64,000 nucleotides of DNA from assembly GCF_900182735.1 (NCBI RefSeq), contig NZ_FXTU01000006.1:140863-204862 (forward strand), given 5' to 3'. The position numbers and the translations under genes were made by a program. The notes beneath the pieces are model-generated. The model made no database searches and was not told where the DNA came from. It worked only from the letters and a program-made list of their open reading frames with translations. Below, piece by piece: positions 41,430 to 50,361 of this stretch. Position 1 is the stretch's first letter. Every line of letters begins with the position of its first letter. The stretch is from Laceyella tengchongensis. Lineage in GTDB: Bacteria; Bacillota; Bacilli; Thermoactinomycetales; Thermoactinomycetaceae.

Positions 41430-43712
41430 ATGAAGCGAAACAAGCCGATCATCGCCTTGATAACATCCTTTTGCGTGGCGGCGGCGGTTGCGGGTACACC
41501 TCCCAGTAGCTTTGCTTCATCATCAGTAAACCAAAAGGATCTCGCCCGTGCGATTGATTGGTCGACTGTCAATGAGCAAGCTTTGATCGAAGCCCTGAAA
41601 AAACGAGGCAAACTGAGGCCAAATGCCACTGCGGTGGAAATAGAAGAAGCGATCAAGGCGTATGTGAGGCGGGGAAGCAACCCGCACAGTGCAACGGATG
41701 GGATTGATACATCCAAGCCGTTCGGCAAGCGGGCTTATAAGAACAAAAAAGCTGTGCAAGCCAAAGCGGCCCGCAACATCGCTAAGGCGAAAGAAGGGGA
41801 CGCGGCAAGCAAGCCAAGCAAACGCAAGCATGTCGACCAAGCGGTGGTAGCGTTGATCGAATTCCCGGATTATTCCCATAATCAACTGCCCGATCCAGGT
41901 GATCGCTCTTTTTGGGTAAAGGATTTCAGCTCTGCCCATTATTGGAATTTGCTATTTAACCGTAATGGTTTCAAAATGGATAATGGTAAAAAATATGTGT
42001 CTGCTACACAATATTATTTGCAGCAATCGGCAGGTTTTTGGGCCCTGGACGGCAAGGTGACGCCTTGGGTCAAAGCAAAGCATGACGCGGCCTATTATGG
42101 CGCACATGATGTTGGCGACGGTTATGAACTCAACGACGTTCGGGCACAAGAATTGGCTAAAGAGACGTTACCGGCTGTGGCCCGGCAAATAGCAGGGAAT
42201 GAAGACAAATATGATCAGCGCGACCCCTATGACATCGATGGAGATGGTGACGTGATGGAACCCGACGGTTTGTTGGATAATTTGTTCATCGTCCATTCGG
42301 GCATGGGAGAGGAAGCCGGGGGTGGGGAGTTGGGAGATGACGCGATTTGGTCCCACCGCTCTGTGATCGGGCCGGAGCCAGTGCCCATCCCGGGCACCAA
42401 ACTGAAGGCGTTTGATTATATCATCCAGCCTGAAGACGGTGCGACGGGAGTATTCGTCCATGAATATGGCCATAACATCGGCTTGCCTGACGAGTATGAT
42501 ACGGGTTACACCGGTACCGGCTCTCCGGTGGAAGCATGGTCGCTGATGTCTTACGGTAGCTGGACGGGCACAATTCCCGGAACAGAGCCGACTGGGCTCA
42601 GCGCATGGTGCAAACTGTTTTTTCATGAATTGTATGGCGGCAATTGGCCTCAACCAACAGTTATTGATATCAATCACTTAAATCACAAGCGAACGTTTCT
42701 TCTCTGGGAAGCGGTTGCCAACAGAAAGCGAGGAAAACTACTTAAAATCAACCTCCCTGACCGGCTGGTAGATCCGCCGACGCAACCGCTCGGTTCTAAA
42801 GCCTATTTCTCAACCAAAGGCGATATGTTGGACACCCGCATGGTTTCACAAGAAATCGATCTGACCCAAGCGAAGTCGGCGAAGCTTCGTTTCGCTTCCT
42901 GGCGCAAGCTTGAGGTGGGATATGATTATCTATATGTCAATGTGTACACAGACGGCGCCGCTCATCCCGTGAGAGTGAAGGCTTATTCCGACACAACCAA
43001 TGGAGCTTGGGTCAATGATGAAGTCGACTTGAGCGGTTTTGTCGGCAAAAAGGTGAAGGTGGAGTTCCGTTATGTCACCGACATCGCAGTGACCGAAGAA
43101 GGTTTTTATGTTGATAATATCGTTGTAGAAGCGGATGGCAAAGCGGTGTTCAGCGATGATGCGGAAGGAGCGCCACTCTTTGTGCTGGAGGGATTTGCAT
43201 TGTTCGATGGTGCCAAGATCCCTTATGCCCATTATTATTTGGTGGAGTGGCGCACCCATCGGGGAGTGGACCGAGGCCTAGCTCATGTGCGTAGAAACGA
43301 CAGTCTCCTTTCTTATGATCCGGGGATGCTGGTCTGGTATTATGACGCCCGCTTCGGCACAGATAATATGACGGGGAAACATCCGGGTGAAGGGTTTGTC
43401 GGGGTGGTTGACGCCCACCAGCGCGGACATTATTGGAGCAATGGGCAAGTGGGCAGCACCCGGTATCAAGTGAATGACGCCGCTTTCCATGTTAAGCCCA
43501 CCTCCCCGATCCATGTGATTTACCCTGATTATTATATGAAATACGATTCTTTGCCGGGCGTATCCGTGTTCCATGACGGCAACGATTATTCTAGCCCTTT
43601 CAATCCGGCGGGAGGCAAAATTTTGCCATACCACGGATTGCAAATCAACCTTGACGCGGTGAGTCCCGATGAAAAAACGGCGGTCATCACCGTATCCAAG
43701 CAAACGAAATGA
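41430..43712 (+). CDS. Secreted M6 family metalloprotease (immune inhibitor A type)
   Basis: Extracellular zinc protease of 760 aa. A signal peptide (MKRNKPIIALITSFCVAAAV, cleavage around AFASS, about residue 30) and a ~120-residue basic propeptide-like part precede the catalytic domain. The zinc site is VHEYGHNIGLPDEYD (HExxHxxGxxxE/D), near residue 350. DIDGDGDVMEPDGLLDN looks like a calcium loop. After residue ~440 there are jelly-roll/beta domains (MVSQEIDLTQAKSAKLRFAS), as in InhA. Probable role is nutrient or host-protein degradation. Confidence 0.93.
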   Translation: MKRNKPIIALITSFCVAAAVAGTPPSSFASSSVNQKDLARAIDWSTVNEQALIEALKKRGKLRPNATAVEIEEAIKAYVRRGSNPHSATDGIDTSKPFGKRAYKNKKAVQAKAARNIAKAKEGDAASKPSKRKHVDQAVVALIEFPDYSHNQLPDPGDRSFWVKDFSSAHYWNLLFNRNGFKMDNGKKYVSATQYYLQQSAGFWALDGKVTPWVKAKHDAAYYGAHDVGDGYELNDVRAQELAKETLPAVARQIAGNEDKYDQRDPYDIDGDGDVMEPDGLLDNLFIVHSGMGEEAGGGELGDDAIWSHRSVIGPEPVPIPGTKLKAFDYIIQPEDGATGVFVHEYGHNIGLPDEYDTGYTGTGSPVEAWSLMSYGSWTGTIPGTEPTGLSAWCKLFFHELYGGNWPQPTVIDINHLNHKRTFLLWEAVANRKRGKLLKINLPDRLVDPPTQPLGSKAYFSTKGDMLDTRMVSQEIDLTQAKSAKLRFASWRKLEVGYDYLYVNVYTDGAAHPVRVKAYSDTTNGAWVNDEVDLSGFVGKKVKVEFRYVTDIAVTEEGFYVDNIVVEADGKAVFSDDAEGAPLFVLEGFALFDGAKIPYAHYYLVEWRTHRGVDRGLAHVRRNDSLLSYDPGMLVWYYDARFGTDNMTGKHPGEGFVGVVDAHQRGHYWSNGQVGSTRYQVNDAAFHVKPTSPIHVIYPDYYMKYDSLPGVSVFHDGNDYSSPFNPAGGKILPYHGLQINLDAVSPDEKTAVITVSKQTK

Positions 43713-43732
43713 CAAATACGTCTTATTTTTCA

Positions 43733-43769
43733 AGGCTTTCCTGTCCGATTGAGGCGGGAAAGTCTTTTT
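43733..43769 (+). terminator. Terminator of the M6 protease gene
   Basis: AGGCTTTCCT and GGGAAAGTCT form an imperfect stem followed by TTTTTG. Confidence 0.7.
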
Positions 43770-43830
43770 GCATATTTTTCCATGAAGGAGGCAGACTAAA
43801 AAACACCGGAAGATATAGGAGGGAAATCCG

Positions 43831-45021
43831 ATGCTGAAAAAGTTCAGCCGAATCGTGTTGGCCGGCCTTTTCTTAGGTGCGGGCTTATTTACGCGCACCG
43901 GACAGACTCACGCTGCGGAAGAACAAGATCTGGCTCCGCAAGCAGTGTCTGCCGTTTTGATGGATGCGGGAACGGGAAAAGTGCTGTTTGCGAAAAATCC
44001 CCACCAACCTCTTCCTCCTGCCAGTATCACCAAACTGATGACTATGCTTTTGGTGGTGGAGGCGATTGATCAGGGGAAAATCTCATTGAAAGACCCCGTT
44101 CGGGTTAGCGAACACGCCGCGTCGATGGGGGGAACGCAAATCTTTCTTGAACCGGGCGAACAGATGAGTGTGCATGACATGCTAAAAGGAGTCGCAATCG
44201 CTTCTGCCAATGATGCATCCGTCGCTTTGGCAGAGTTTATAGGTGGTACCGAAACCAATTTTGTGCGCATGATGAACCAGCGCGCCCTCCAATTGGGGAT
44301 GAAAAACACCCAATTCCAAAATGCCAACGGACTGCCAGCGAACAATCATTACTCTTCCGCTTACGATATCGCCCTGCTCTCACGTGAGATCTTAAAATAT
44401 CCGCTCATCACCAAGTTCACTGGAATCTATCAAGATTATTTGCGCCAAGGTTCCAAAAAGCCTTTTTGGTTGGTGAACACCAACAAGCTTGTGCGTTATT
44501 ACCAAGGAGTTGACGGTTTGAAGACCGGCTACACGTCAGAAGCGAAGTTTTGTTTGGCGGCGACAGCCAAGCGGAACGGCATGCGCCTCGTCTCGGTGGT
44601 CATGGGTGAACCCGACGCCAAAACCCGCAATGCCGAAGTAGCGGGCATGTTCGATTACGCCTTCAACCAGTACGTGTCCCACCCTCTTTACAAACAAGGG
44701 GATGTCATAGCAGTGAAAAAAATTGATAAAGGGGACCCGCGGACATTGGTGATCAAAGCCAAACGCCCGATCTCTATTTTGATGAAAAAAGGAGAAGATC
44801 CAAACAGTTATCAGAAAAAGTGGATGTGGCGTTCGTTGCAAGCCCCAATCAAACAGGGGCAAGTGTTGGGCAAGATGCAACTGGTGAAAGATGGTCGCCC
44901 GGTACAGGAGCTGGAGCTGGTAAGCTCGGTGGAGATTCGGCGGGCTAGCTGGTGGACTTCGGTCAAGCAAGTGCTTGGAGAAGTGTTGCATTTGCCCGAG
45001 CAACTGCAAGAAACAGAGTGA
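43831..45021 (+). CDS. dacF: D-alanyl-D-alanine carboxypeptidase DacF
   Basis: Penicillin-binding protein 5/6-type DD-carboxypeptidase made around sporulation and exported. Signal peptide MLKKFSRIVLAGLFLGAGLF (cleavage near HAAEE). Active-site motifs: SxxK in PASITKLM, SxN in ASANDAS, KTG in DGLKTGYTSEA. A beta-sandwich domain and a C-terminal amphipathic helix (SWWTSVKQVLGEVLHLPEQL) for membrane attachment follow. Length 396 aa. It precedes the spoIIA operon, as in B. subtilis. Confidence 0.95.
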   Translation: MLKKFSRIVLAGLFLGAGLFTRTGQTHAAEEQDLAPQAVSAVLMDAGTGKVLFAKNPHQPLPPASITKLMTMLLVVEAIDQGKISLKDPVRVSEHAASMGGTQIFLEPGEQMSVHDMLKGVAIASANDASVALAEFIGGTETNFVRMMNQRALQLGMKNTQFQNANGLPANNHYSSAYDIALLSREILKYPLITKFTGIYQDYLRQGSKKPFWLVNTNKLVRYYQGVDGLKTGYTSEAKFCLAATAKRNGMRLVSVVMGEPDAKTRNAEVAGMFDYAFNQYVSHPLYKQGDVIAVKKIDKGDPRTLVIKAKRPISILMKKGEDPNSYQKKWMWRSLQAPIKQGQVLGKMQLVKDGRPVQELELVSSVEIRRASWWTSVKQVLGEVLHLPEQLQETE

Positions 45022-45027
45022 AAGAAA

Positions 45028-45070
45028 TCGGGGATTTTTGACTAGTTTGTCGGGAATTCCCGATTTTTTT
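45028..45070 (+). terminator. Terminator after dacF
   Basis: AAATCGGG and CCCGATTT pair across a ~25-base loop, followed by a T-run. It separates dacF from spoIIAA. Confidence 0.75.
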
Positions 45071-45086
45071 GTTATTTCGGGCGGGG

Positions 45087-45114
45087 GAAGGAACAAAAAG
45101 GAAATTCGTAGAAC
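45087..45114 (+). promoter_or_regulatory. Candidate sigma-H promoter of the spoIIA operon
   Basis: GAAGGAACA (45087-45095), a 12-base spacer and GTAGAAC (45108-45114) fit sigma-H consensus with one mismatch in each half. A sigma-H promoter is expected here from B. subtilis. Confidence 0.45.
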
Positions 45115-45145
45115 AATAGGGTTAAAAAAGGGAGGAGCATAACTG

Positions 45146-45499
45146 ATGGGTTTACATATTCAAGTAAAACATGATCGTGATATCTTGATTGTCCGATTGC
45201 GGGGAGAATTGGATCATCATGCGTCAGAGCAGGTGCGGCGCTCGATTGAGGATGAGTTGGCTCGGGGGGGATTTTCCCATCTGGTGTTGAATTTGGCTGA
45301 TCTCGAATTTATGGACAGTTCCGGTTTGGGTGTGATTCTAGGCAGGTATAAAAAGGTGACACAGTTGGGGGGCAAAATGATGCTTTGCGCCATCCGCCCT
45401 TCGGTGCACCGTTTGATGGAGATGTCGGGTTTGTTCAAGATTTTGCCTACGCATGAAGATGAGCGCAGCGCGATTAAGGCTTGTGGGGTGGCGTCATGA
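45146..45499 (+). CDS. spoIIAA: Anti-sigma-F factor antagonist SpoIIAA
   Basis: STAS protein (117 aa) that, when dephosphorylated by SpoIIE, pulls SpoIIAB off sigma-F in the forespore. Phosphorylated Ser58 is in EFMDSSGLGVILGRY. GGGAGGAG precedes the ATG. The stop overlaps the start of spoIIAB (ATGA). Confidence 0.97.
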   Translation: MGLHIQVKHDRDILIVRLRGELDHHASEQVRRSIEDELARGGFSHLVLNLADLEFMDSSGLGVILGRYKKVTQLGGKMMLCAIRPSVHRLMEMSGLFKILPTHEDERSAIKACGVAS

Positions 45500-45951
45500 A
45501 AGAAGTGGGAAAAAACTTTATGGAGCTCCGTTTTGCCAGCAAGTCGGAGAATGAGGCATTTGCTCGCATTGCGGTGGCTTCGTTCGTGTCGCAGCTCGAT
45601 CCGACGGTGGAAGAGTTGACAGACATTAAAACGGTGGTGTCTGAGGCCGTCACCAATGCGGTGATCCATGGCTATGAGGAAAAGGGAGATGGCACGATTT
45701 ATGTCCGTTCCGAGATAGAGGGAAAGCGGATCAGCATCACGATTTCCGATCAGGGGGTGGGGATTGCCGATGTCAACATGGCCCGTCAACCCCTGTACAC
45801 GTCGAAGCCGGAGCTGGAGCGTTCTGGTATGGGCTTCACCATCATGGAGAATTTCATGGACGAAGTGTTGATCCATTCGAAACCGGGCCATGGCACAACG
45901 GTGCACATGGTGAAACATCTAAAAAGTCGTCATCAGACGATGGCCAATTGA
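45496..45951 (+). CDS. spoIIAB: Anti-sigma-F factor and kinase SpoIIAB
   Basis: GHKL-fold kinase (151 aa) that binds sigma-F and phosphorylates SpoIIAA. N box VVSEAVTNAVIHGYE, G1 box ISDQGVGIAD and G2 region ERSGMGFTIME are visible. The start at 45496 lies in the spoIIAA stop, giving MKEVGKNFMELRF; the coupling is conserved. Confidence 0.97.
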   Translation: MKEVGKNFMELRFASKSENEAFARIAVASFVSQLDPTVEELTDIKTVVSEAVTNAVIHGYEEKGDGTIYVRSEIEGKRISITISDQGVGIADVNMARQPLYTSKPELERSGMGFTIMENFMDEVLIHSKPGHGTTVHMVKHLKSRHQTMAN

Positions 45952-45960
45952 GGGATGCCG

Positions 45961-46728
45961 ATGGAAGCGGATGTGCGTAACAGCAGGCACCCCCACCTCT
46001 CCGATGAAGAAGTAAAACAGCTGATCCAGGCGAGCCAGGAAGGGGATATGGAGTCCCGCAACAAACTGATTCGCCACAACATTCGGCTGGTGTGGTCGGT
46101 TGTCCAACGTTTTTTGAACCGTGGTTATGAGGCGGAAGATTTGTTTCAAATCGGTTGCATCGGCCTGTTGAAAGCAATCGACAAGTTCGATCTCAATTAT
46201 GAAGTGAAGTTCTCCACTTATGCCGTACCGATGATCATCGGAGAAATTCAGCGCTTTTTGCGCGATGATGGCATGGTGAAAGTAAGCCGGTCGCTAAAAG
46301 AGATGGCCAACAAGATCCGCAAAACGAAAGACGAACTTTCCAAACGCTTCAATCGTGTGCCTACTATTCAAGAAATCGCCAAGGCGATGGATGTCGAGCC
46401 GGAAGAAATCGTCTTTGCACAAGAGGCGAATCGCGCACCGGCCTCTATTCATGAAACGGTGTATGAAAATGACGGGGATCCGATCACCTTGATGGATCAA
46501 ATCGCGGATGAGCCGGTGACGACCTGGTTTGACAAGTTGACATTAAAAGATGCGATCCATCGTTTGTCAGAGAGGGAGAAGTTGATCGTTTACCTTCGTT
46601 ATTATAAGGATCAAACCCAGTCCGAGGTTGCCGAGCGGCTGGGCATATCCCAAGTACAAGTTTCCCGATTGGAAAAAAAGATTATTGCTCGTATGCGTGA
46701 AGAACTCGATTTGAAACACGAAAAATAA
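45961..46728 (+). CDS. sigF: RNA polymerase sigma-F factor
   Basis: Forespore-specific sigma factor (spoIIAC), 255 aa. Region 2 includes RNKLIRHNIRLVWSVVQRFL and the -10-contact CIGLLKAIDKFDLNYEVKFS. Region 3 is KRFNRVPTIQEIAKAMDVEP, and region 4 ends with the HTH QSEVAERLGISQVQVSRLEK. ATG 45961 is chosen over 45955, which overlaps GAGGG. A terminator follows. Confidence 0.96.
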   Translation: MEADVRNSRHPHLSDEEVKQLIQASQEGDMESRNKLIRHNIRLVWSVVQRFLNRGYEAEDLFQIGCIGLLKAIDKFDLNYEVKFSTYAVPMIIGEIQRFLRDDGMVKVSRSLKEMANKIRKTKDELSKRFNRVPTIQEIAKAMDVEPEEIVFAQEANRAPASIHETVYENDGDPITLMDQIADEPVTTWFDKLTLKDAIHRLSEREKLIVYLRYYKDQTQSEVAERLGISQVQVSRLEKKIIARMREELDLKHEK

Positions 46729-46766
46729 ACGTGGAACGTGGGCTAGGAACTCCCTTCGCCACTGCC

Positions 46767-46794
46767 AGCACCTGTCATATTCAGGTGCTTTTTT
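46767..46794 (+). terminator. Terminator after sigF
   Basis: AGCACCTG and CAGGTGCT with a 7-base loop, then a T-run. Confidence 0.9.
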
Positions 46795-46855
46795 ATATTC
46801 GGCCGCCAATTGAAGCATACTAGGGATAATTACCACAGCGGAAAGGAACTTGCCC

Positions 46856-47461
46856 ATGAAGCCCGTGCTTTATCTTCGTTTGAAGAAAAAGGTGATGGCC
46901 ACTCCAGGGCAACCGCTCACCATCAAGGATCTGTGCCGGCTGACAGGGGAAGGGATTCCGCCGGAAGTGGGGAGCATGCCTGTGTGCGTCCCCCAGTTAG
47001 GCCACGGCAATTACCTTGTCATCGATGTGATTGACATCATTCAGTTGGTGCAAAAAAAGTTTCCTATGATAGAAGTGCAACAAGTGGGGCCTCATCAGAT
47101 GTTGGTCGAGGTGAAATTGTCTGACAAACGGCCGCGTTTTTTATATGTGATGCTTGTCTCCCTCGTATTATTTGCAGGTTCAGGCTTGGCCATCATGAAC
47201 TTCCATACGGATGTGAGTATGGCAGCTGTACATGAACGGATTGTATTTTTGTTGACAGGGCAGCATGTGAAAAAGCCTCTGCTTCTACAAATTCCCTATT
47301 CGATTGGCATTGGTGTGGGAATGATGCTTTTTTTCAATCGCTTATTTCAGAGGAAGTTTAACGAAGAGCCAAGCCCGCTGGAATTGGAGACGTTTCAGTA
47401 TCAGGAAACGATTGACCAGTACATGATCAATGATGAGAAGCAAGAAGTGGATTTTTCATGA
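46856..47461 (+). CDS. spoVAA: Stage V sporulation protein AA
   Basis: Membrane protein (201 aa) of the SpoVA dipicolinate channel set, expressed in the forespore. A soluble N-terminal domain of ~95 residues (VLYLRLKKKVMATPGQPLTI) precedes two hydrophobic segments (about 100-117 and 145-162) and an acidic tail. AAAGGA 8 bases before ATG 46856. Ends overlapping spoVAB. Confidence 0.88.
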   Translation: MKPVLYLRLKKKVMATPGQPLTIKDLCRLTGEGIPPEVGSMPVCVPQLGHGNYLVIDVIDIIQLVQKKFPMIEVQQVGPHQMLVEVKLSDKRPRFLYVMLVSLVLFAGSGLAIMNFHTDVSMAAVHERIVFLLTGQHVKKPLLLQIPYSIGIGVGMMLFFNRLFQRKFNEEPSPLELETFQYQETIDQYMINDEKQEVDFS

Positions 47462-47874
47462 CCGGCTTGGCAGACGCGTTGTTCATTTTTTTCGGCTTTG
47501 CCGGTGGAATTGCTGTGGGCGGCGGCTTTGCGGCCTTTATCACTGTGTTGGATATCGTCCCTCGTTTGGCTCAGTTAACCAGGACATATGCCTATGTTCC
47601 TGTCTATGAATGGTCGATCATCAGCGGTGTCCTTTTCTTTACGGGGATTGATCTTTTGAACATCGGTTTTCGTTTGCCTGATTGGTGTATCAGTGTGCTC
47701 GGGGTGTTGATGGGCGCGTTTGTGGGTTTGTTGGCGGCGGCGTTGACGGAAGTCGTCAATGTGATCCCAATTCTAGCCAAACGGTTGCGGGTGCAAGATC
47801 AATTGACCTTTCTGCTAATCGCCATGGTTTTAGGCAAAATGGCCGGATCACTTTTGCAGTGGCTAGTTTTTTGA
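47458..47874 (+). CDS. spoVAB: Stage V sporulation protein AB
   Basis: Integral membrane protein of 138 aa with four hydrophobic segments, for example FIFFGFAGGIAVGGGFAAFI and VLGVLMGAFVGLLAAALTEV, matching SpoVAB. Overlaps spoVAA by 4 bases. In Bacillus spoVAC and spoVAD come next; here they do not. Confidence 0.87.
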   Translation: MTGLADALFIFFGFAGGIAVGGGFAAFITVLDIVPRLAQLTRTYAYVPVYEWSIISGVLFFTGIDLLNIGFRLPDWCISVLGVLMGAFVGLLAAALTEVVNVIPILAKRLRVQDQLTFLLIAMVLGKMAGSLLQWLVF

Positions 47875-47945
47875 TGAAGTGAAAGGGCTGGGATAGGACA
47901 TCTATCGCTTCAATAGGAGTTGTGTAAGAGGAGGGAGCGAGGTAA

Positions 47946-48137
47946 ATGGGTTCGTATTGGGTCGCTTTTTTAGCGGGGGGATTGATCTGTGTCAACGGGT
48001 GTTTGCCTATGGATCTGTCTTGCGCCTATGGGCTGAGTCTGATAGATGGAGCGGGAGTGGCTCCGCTCGCTGGGTTCTTTGGCAATGCGCCGATTCGTGA
48101 AGCGTTGCAAGAGGCCGCAACCGGGCTCGTAGGTTGA
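47946..48137 (+). pseudogene. Remnant of spoVAE N-terminal-type gene (spoVAEB)
   Basis: 63-codon frame with a good ribosome site (GAGGAGGG). Its ends resemble the membrane SpoVAE(B) protein: AFLAGGLICVNGCLPMDL matches the start of that family, and GVAPLAGFFGNAPIREALQE matches its central VPxTGFGN..GA.QE motif. The helix between them (normally about 35 residues around LTPAH) is missing, and the protein stops where the last helices should follow. It is therefore probably a decayed copy, though expression of a mini-protein cannot be excluded. Confidence 0.6.
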
Positions 48138-48142
48138 CGCGC

Positions 48143-48715
48143 ATGTCCAAGAGACAGGTGATTCTGGTTACCGACGGGGATCATGTCGCCAGGCGAGCGC
48201 TGGAAGTTGCGGCGCAACGGTTGGGCGGACGTTGCATTTCTCGCTCGGCGGGAAACCCCACCCCCCTCACCGGTTCTGAATTGGTTAGCTTGATTAAACA
48301 AGCGCCACATGATCCCGTGCTAGTCATGTTCGACGACTGCGGCAACGGCTCAGAGGGCCAAGGAGAGCAGGCCCTGCGCGATGTCGCGACGCATCCTGAC
48401 ATTGAAGTGTTGGGGGCGATTGCCGTCGCTTCCAATTGCCATCACTCCAAGGGAACGCCTGTTCACTTTGCGTTGGATCGGTATGGTAATTTGGTCGGGC
48501 ATGGAGTCGACAAGTACGGGAAGGCGAAGCGTGATCAACCGCTACGGATTTTTGGAGATACGGTAGAGATACTGAACAAAATTCCCGTTCCGCTTATCAT
48601 CGGGATGGGTGATGTGGGTAAAATGAAGGAGTTTGATGATGTGGAACGGGGTGCGCCCATCACCTGCAAAGCGATCCGGCTCATTTTGGAGCAATACGGC
48701 AAACGAAGGTCTTGA
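48143..48715 (+). CDS. Stage V sporulation protein AE, soluble type (SpoVAEA-like)
   Basis: 190-aa protein that aligns by eye with the soluble SpoVAE polypeptide: VILVTDGDHVARRALEVAAQ, GGRCISRSAGNPTPLTGSEL, VLVMFDDCGNGSEGQGEQAL, IEVLGAIAVASN and IIGMGDVGKMKEFDDVERGA. Its role in spores is unclear. The ATG at 48143 has no strong ribosome site and sits 3 bases past the remnant's stop, suggesting coupling. Confidence 0.85.
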   Translation: MSKRQVILVTDGDHVARRALEVAAQRLGGRCISRSAGNPTPLTGSELVSLIKQAPHDPVLVMFDDCGNGSEGQGEQALRDVATHPDIEVLGAIAVASNCHHSKGTPVHFALDRYGNLVGHGVDKYGKAKRDQPLRIFGDTVEILNKIPVPLIIGMGDVGKMKEFDDVERGAPITCKAIRLILEQYGKRRS

Positions 48716-48832
48716 CAGGACGGAAATGTCTTGCCAAGGCCTTTAGTTGTTACGAAGGGAAACGCCTTTTTCGATGGATTGTTGCCCATGCGTTTTGCCC
48801 AAGGTAGAATAGAAAAATGAAATCAATCGGTT

Positions 48833-48844
48833 GACCATATGGTC
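48833..48844. promoter_or_regulatory. Palindrome upstream of the TetR gene
   Basis: GACCATATGGTC is a perfect 12-bp palindrome, within TTGACCATATGGTCTA, 22 bases before the regulator's start. This form is common for TetR operators, so self-repression is likely. Confidence 0.6.
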
Positions 48845-48865
48845 TATAAATTTTGGAGGAACGCA

Positions 48866-49504
48866 GTGGAAGCATATCAGAAGATCCCAGACGACAAACG
48901 GGAAAAGATATTTGAAGTAACAGTGAGGGAATTTGCCGACAAAGGGTACGAGCGGGCATCGACTAATCAGATTGTGCAGGAAGCGAATATTTCCAAAGGG
49001 CTCTTGTTTCATTATTTTGGTAATAAGAAAGGGCTCTTTTTGTCTACTTTCCATTATTGCGTGACTCGGGTGACGGCCGCGAGTGTTCCGCCCAAAGAAG
49101 ATTTGAGCGCCGATATTTTTGAGCGCTTGTTGCAAATCGGACGCATGAAATGGCGGCTGTTGCAAAACCATCCGTTGGAATACCGCTTTCTGCTCACCGC
49201 GTACGCGCCCGTGCCGGAAGAGGTGGCCATTGAGATCCGACAATGGCAGGAAAAGACTTGGAAGGTGTATCAGCAACTGTTATGGGAAGGGATTGACTTC
49301 TCTCGTTTTCGCCAAGACATGCCGCGCGAGCGGGTGAAAGAGTTGTTGGTGTTTTGTCTAGAAGCAGTAACCGACAAATGGCGCCAGCGGTTGTTGGCTG
49401 AGCCGGATTTGGGCATGTCCATGATTGAGAACATGTTGGCGGAGATCGAGGACCTCTTTGAAATCTGGAAACATGGGATTTATCAAGCACCCAATGAGGC
49501 GTGA
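48866..49504 (+). CDS. TetR/AcrR family transcriptional regulator
   Basis: 212-aa repressor. The N-terminal HTH reads RASTNQIVQEANISKGLLFH followed by YFGNKKGLFL, the family hallmark. The C-terminal ligand domain is helical and unassigned. GTG start at 48866 after GGAGGA; an upstream frame extends through the operator palindrome. It may act on itself and perhaps on the azlCD genes downstream, from which a terminator separates it. Confidence 0.9.
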   Translation: MEAYQKIPDDKREKIFEVTVREFADKGYERASTNQIVQEANISKGLLFHYFGNKKGLFLSTFHYCVTRVTAASVPPKEDLSADIFERLLQIGRMKWRLLQNHPLEYRFLLTAYAPVPEEVAIEIRQWQEKTWKVYQQLLWEGIDFSRFRQDMPRERVKELLVFCLEAVTDKWRQRLLAEPDLGMSMIENMLAEIEDLFEIWKHGIYQAPNEA

Positions 49505-49527
49505 CGCTGGGGAGGGAATGACATAGG

Positions 49528-49560
49528 ATTCTTGCGTTTTGTCCGCAAGGATTTTTTATT
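49528..49560 (+). terminator. Terminator after the TetR gene
   Basis: ATTCTTGCG and CGCAAGGAT pair (one T-G), then TTTTTTATT. Confidence 0.75.
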
Positions 49561-49564
49561 TATG

Positions 49565-49584
49565 AAAATGATTGACGTCATTTT
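49565..49584. promoter_or_regulatory. Inverted repeat upstream of azlC
   Basis: AAAATGA-TTGACG-TCATTTT, a perfect 7-bp inverted repeat 70 bases before azlC; a possible operator of unknown regulator. Confidence 0.4.
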
Positions 49585-49653
49585 TGGAACAGCCTATAGT
49601 TAATGAAAACCAAAAAAATTTCGCTTGTCGAATGATTTGAAGAAGGTGATCGA

Positions 49654-50361
49654 GTGAGAGCGTCGGAAGGGCGAGAAACAAGGCCACATGCAGCGCAGTT
49701 TTGGACAGGGATTCAAGTTGCTTTGCCGATTGCCGTCGGCTACATACCCATTGCTATCGCTTTTGGCGTGATGGCGCGACAGGTGGAACTCAGTCTGTGG
49801 GATACGGCATTGATGTCGATATTGGTGTATGCCGGCGCCAGCCAATTTATGGCCGTCAATATGTTGGCGACGGGGGCAGGGGGATTGGAAATCATTCTAG
49901 CCACGCTGGTCATCAATTTGCGCCATGTAGTGTTGGGACTTTCTCTGATAAATTTATTGAAGGGTGTTCGCCCAGCCTGGAAAGGGGCGTTGTCGCTTGG
50001 GGTGACGGATGAATCCTTTGCCGTGGCCACCCTGTCGGGAAGAAACCACCCCGTTTTTTTGGCCGGAATCATGTTATCTGCTTATTTGGCTTGGGTGGGA
50101 GGTACTCTGTTGGGCGGCATGTTGTACCAGTTTATCCCCCCCGACATCGGTAATAGCATGTCCATCGCCTTGTATGCGATGTTCATCAGCTTGTTAATCC
50201 CGGAGATGAGACGGGAGCGCAAGGTGGTCATGATCGCTGGCACTGCCATGCTAATAAATGCGTTGGGCACGGAGCTACTTGGGTTGGCGTCCGGTTGGTC
50301 GATCATTTTGGCGACGTTGGCAGCTAGCGCCTTGTTTGCGGGAAAGGGGGAGAAAGCGTGA
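49654..50361 (+). CDS. azlC: Branched-chain amino acid exporter subunit AzlC
   Basis: Membrane permease (235 aa) that with AzlD exports branched-chain amino acids or analogues. Typical features: ALPIAVGYIPIAIAFGVMAR, YAGASQFMAVNML, INLRHVVLGLSL and LSLGVTDESFAVAT, with about seven hydrophobic segments. GTG start after AAGGTGATCGA. Overlaps azlD by 4 bases. Confidence 0.93.
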   Translation: MRASEGRETRPHAAQFWTGIQVALPIAVGYIPIAIAFGVMARQVELSLWDTALMSILVYAGASQFMAVNMLATGAGGLEIILATLVINLRHVVLGLSLINLLKGVRPAWKGALSLGVTDESFAVATLSGRNHPVFLAGIMLSAYLAWVGGTLLGGMLYQFIPPDIGNSMSIALYAMFISLLIPEMRRERKVVMIAGTAMLINALGTELLGLASGWSIILATLAASALFAGKGEKA

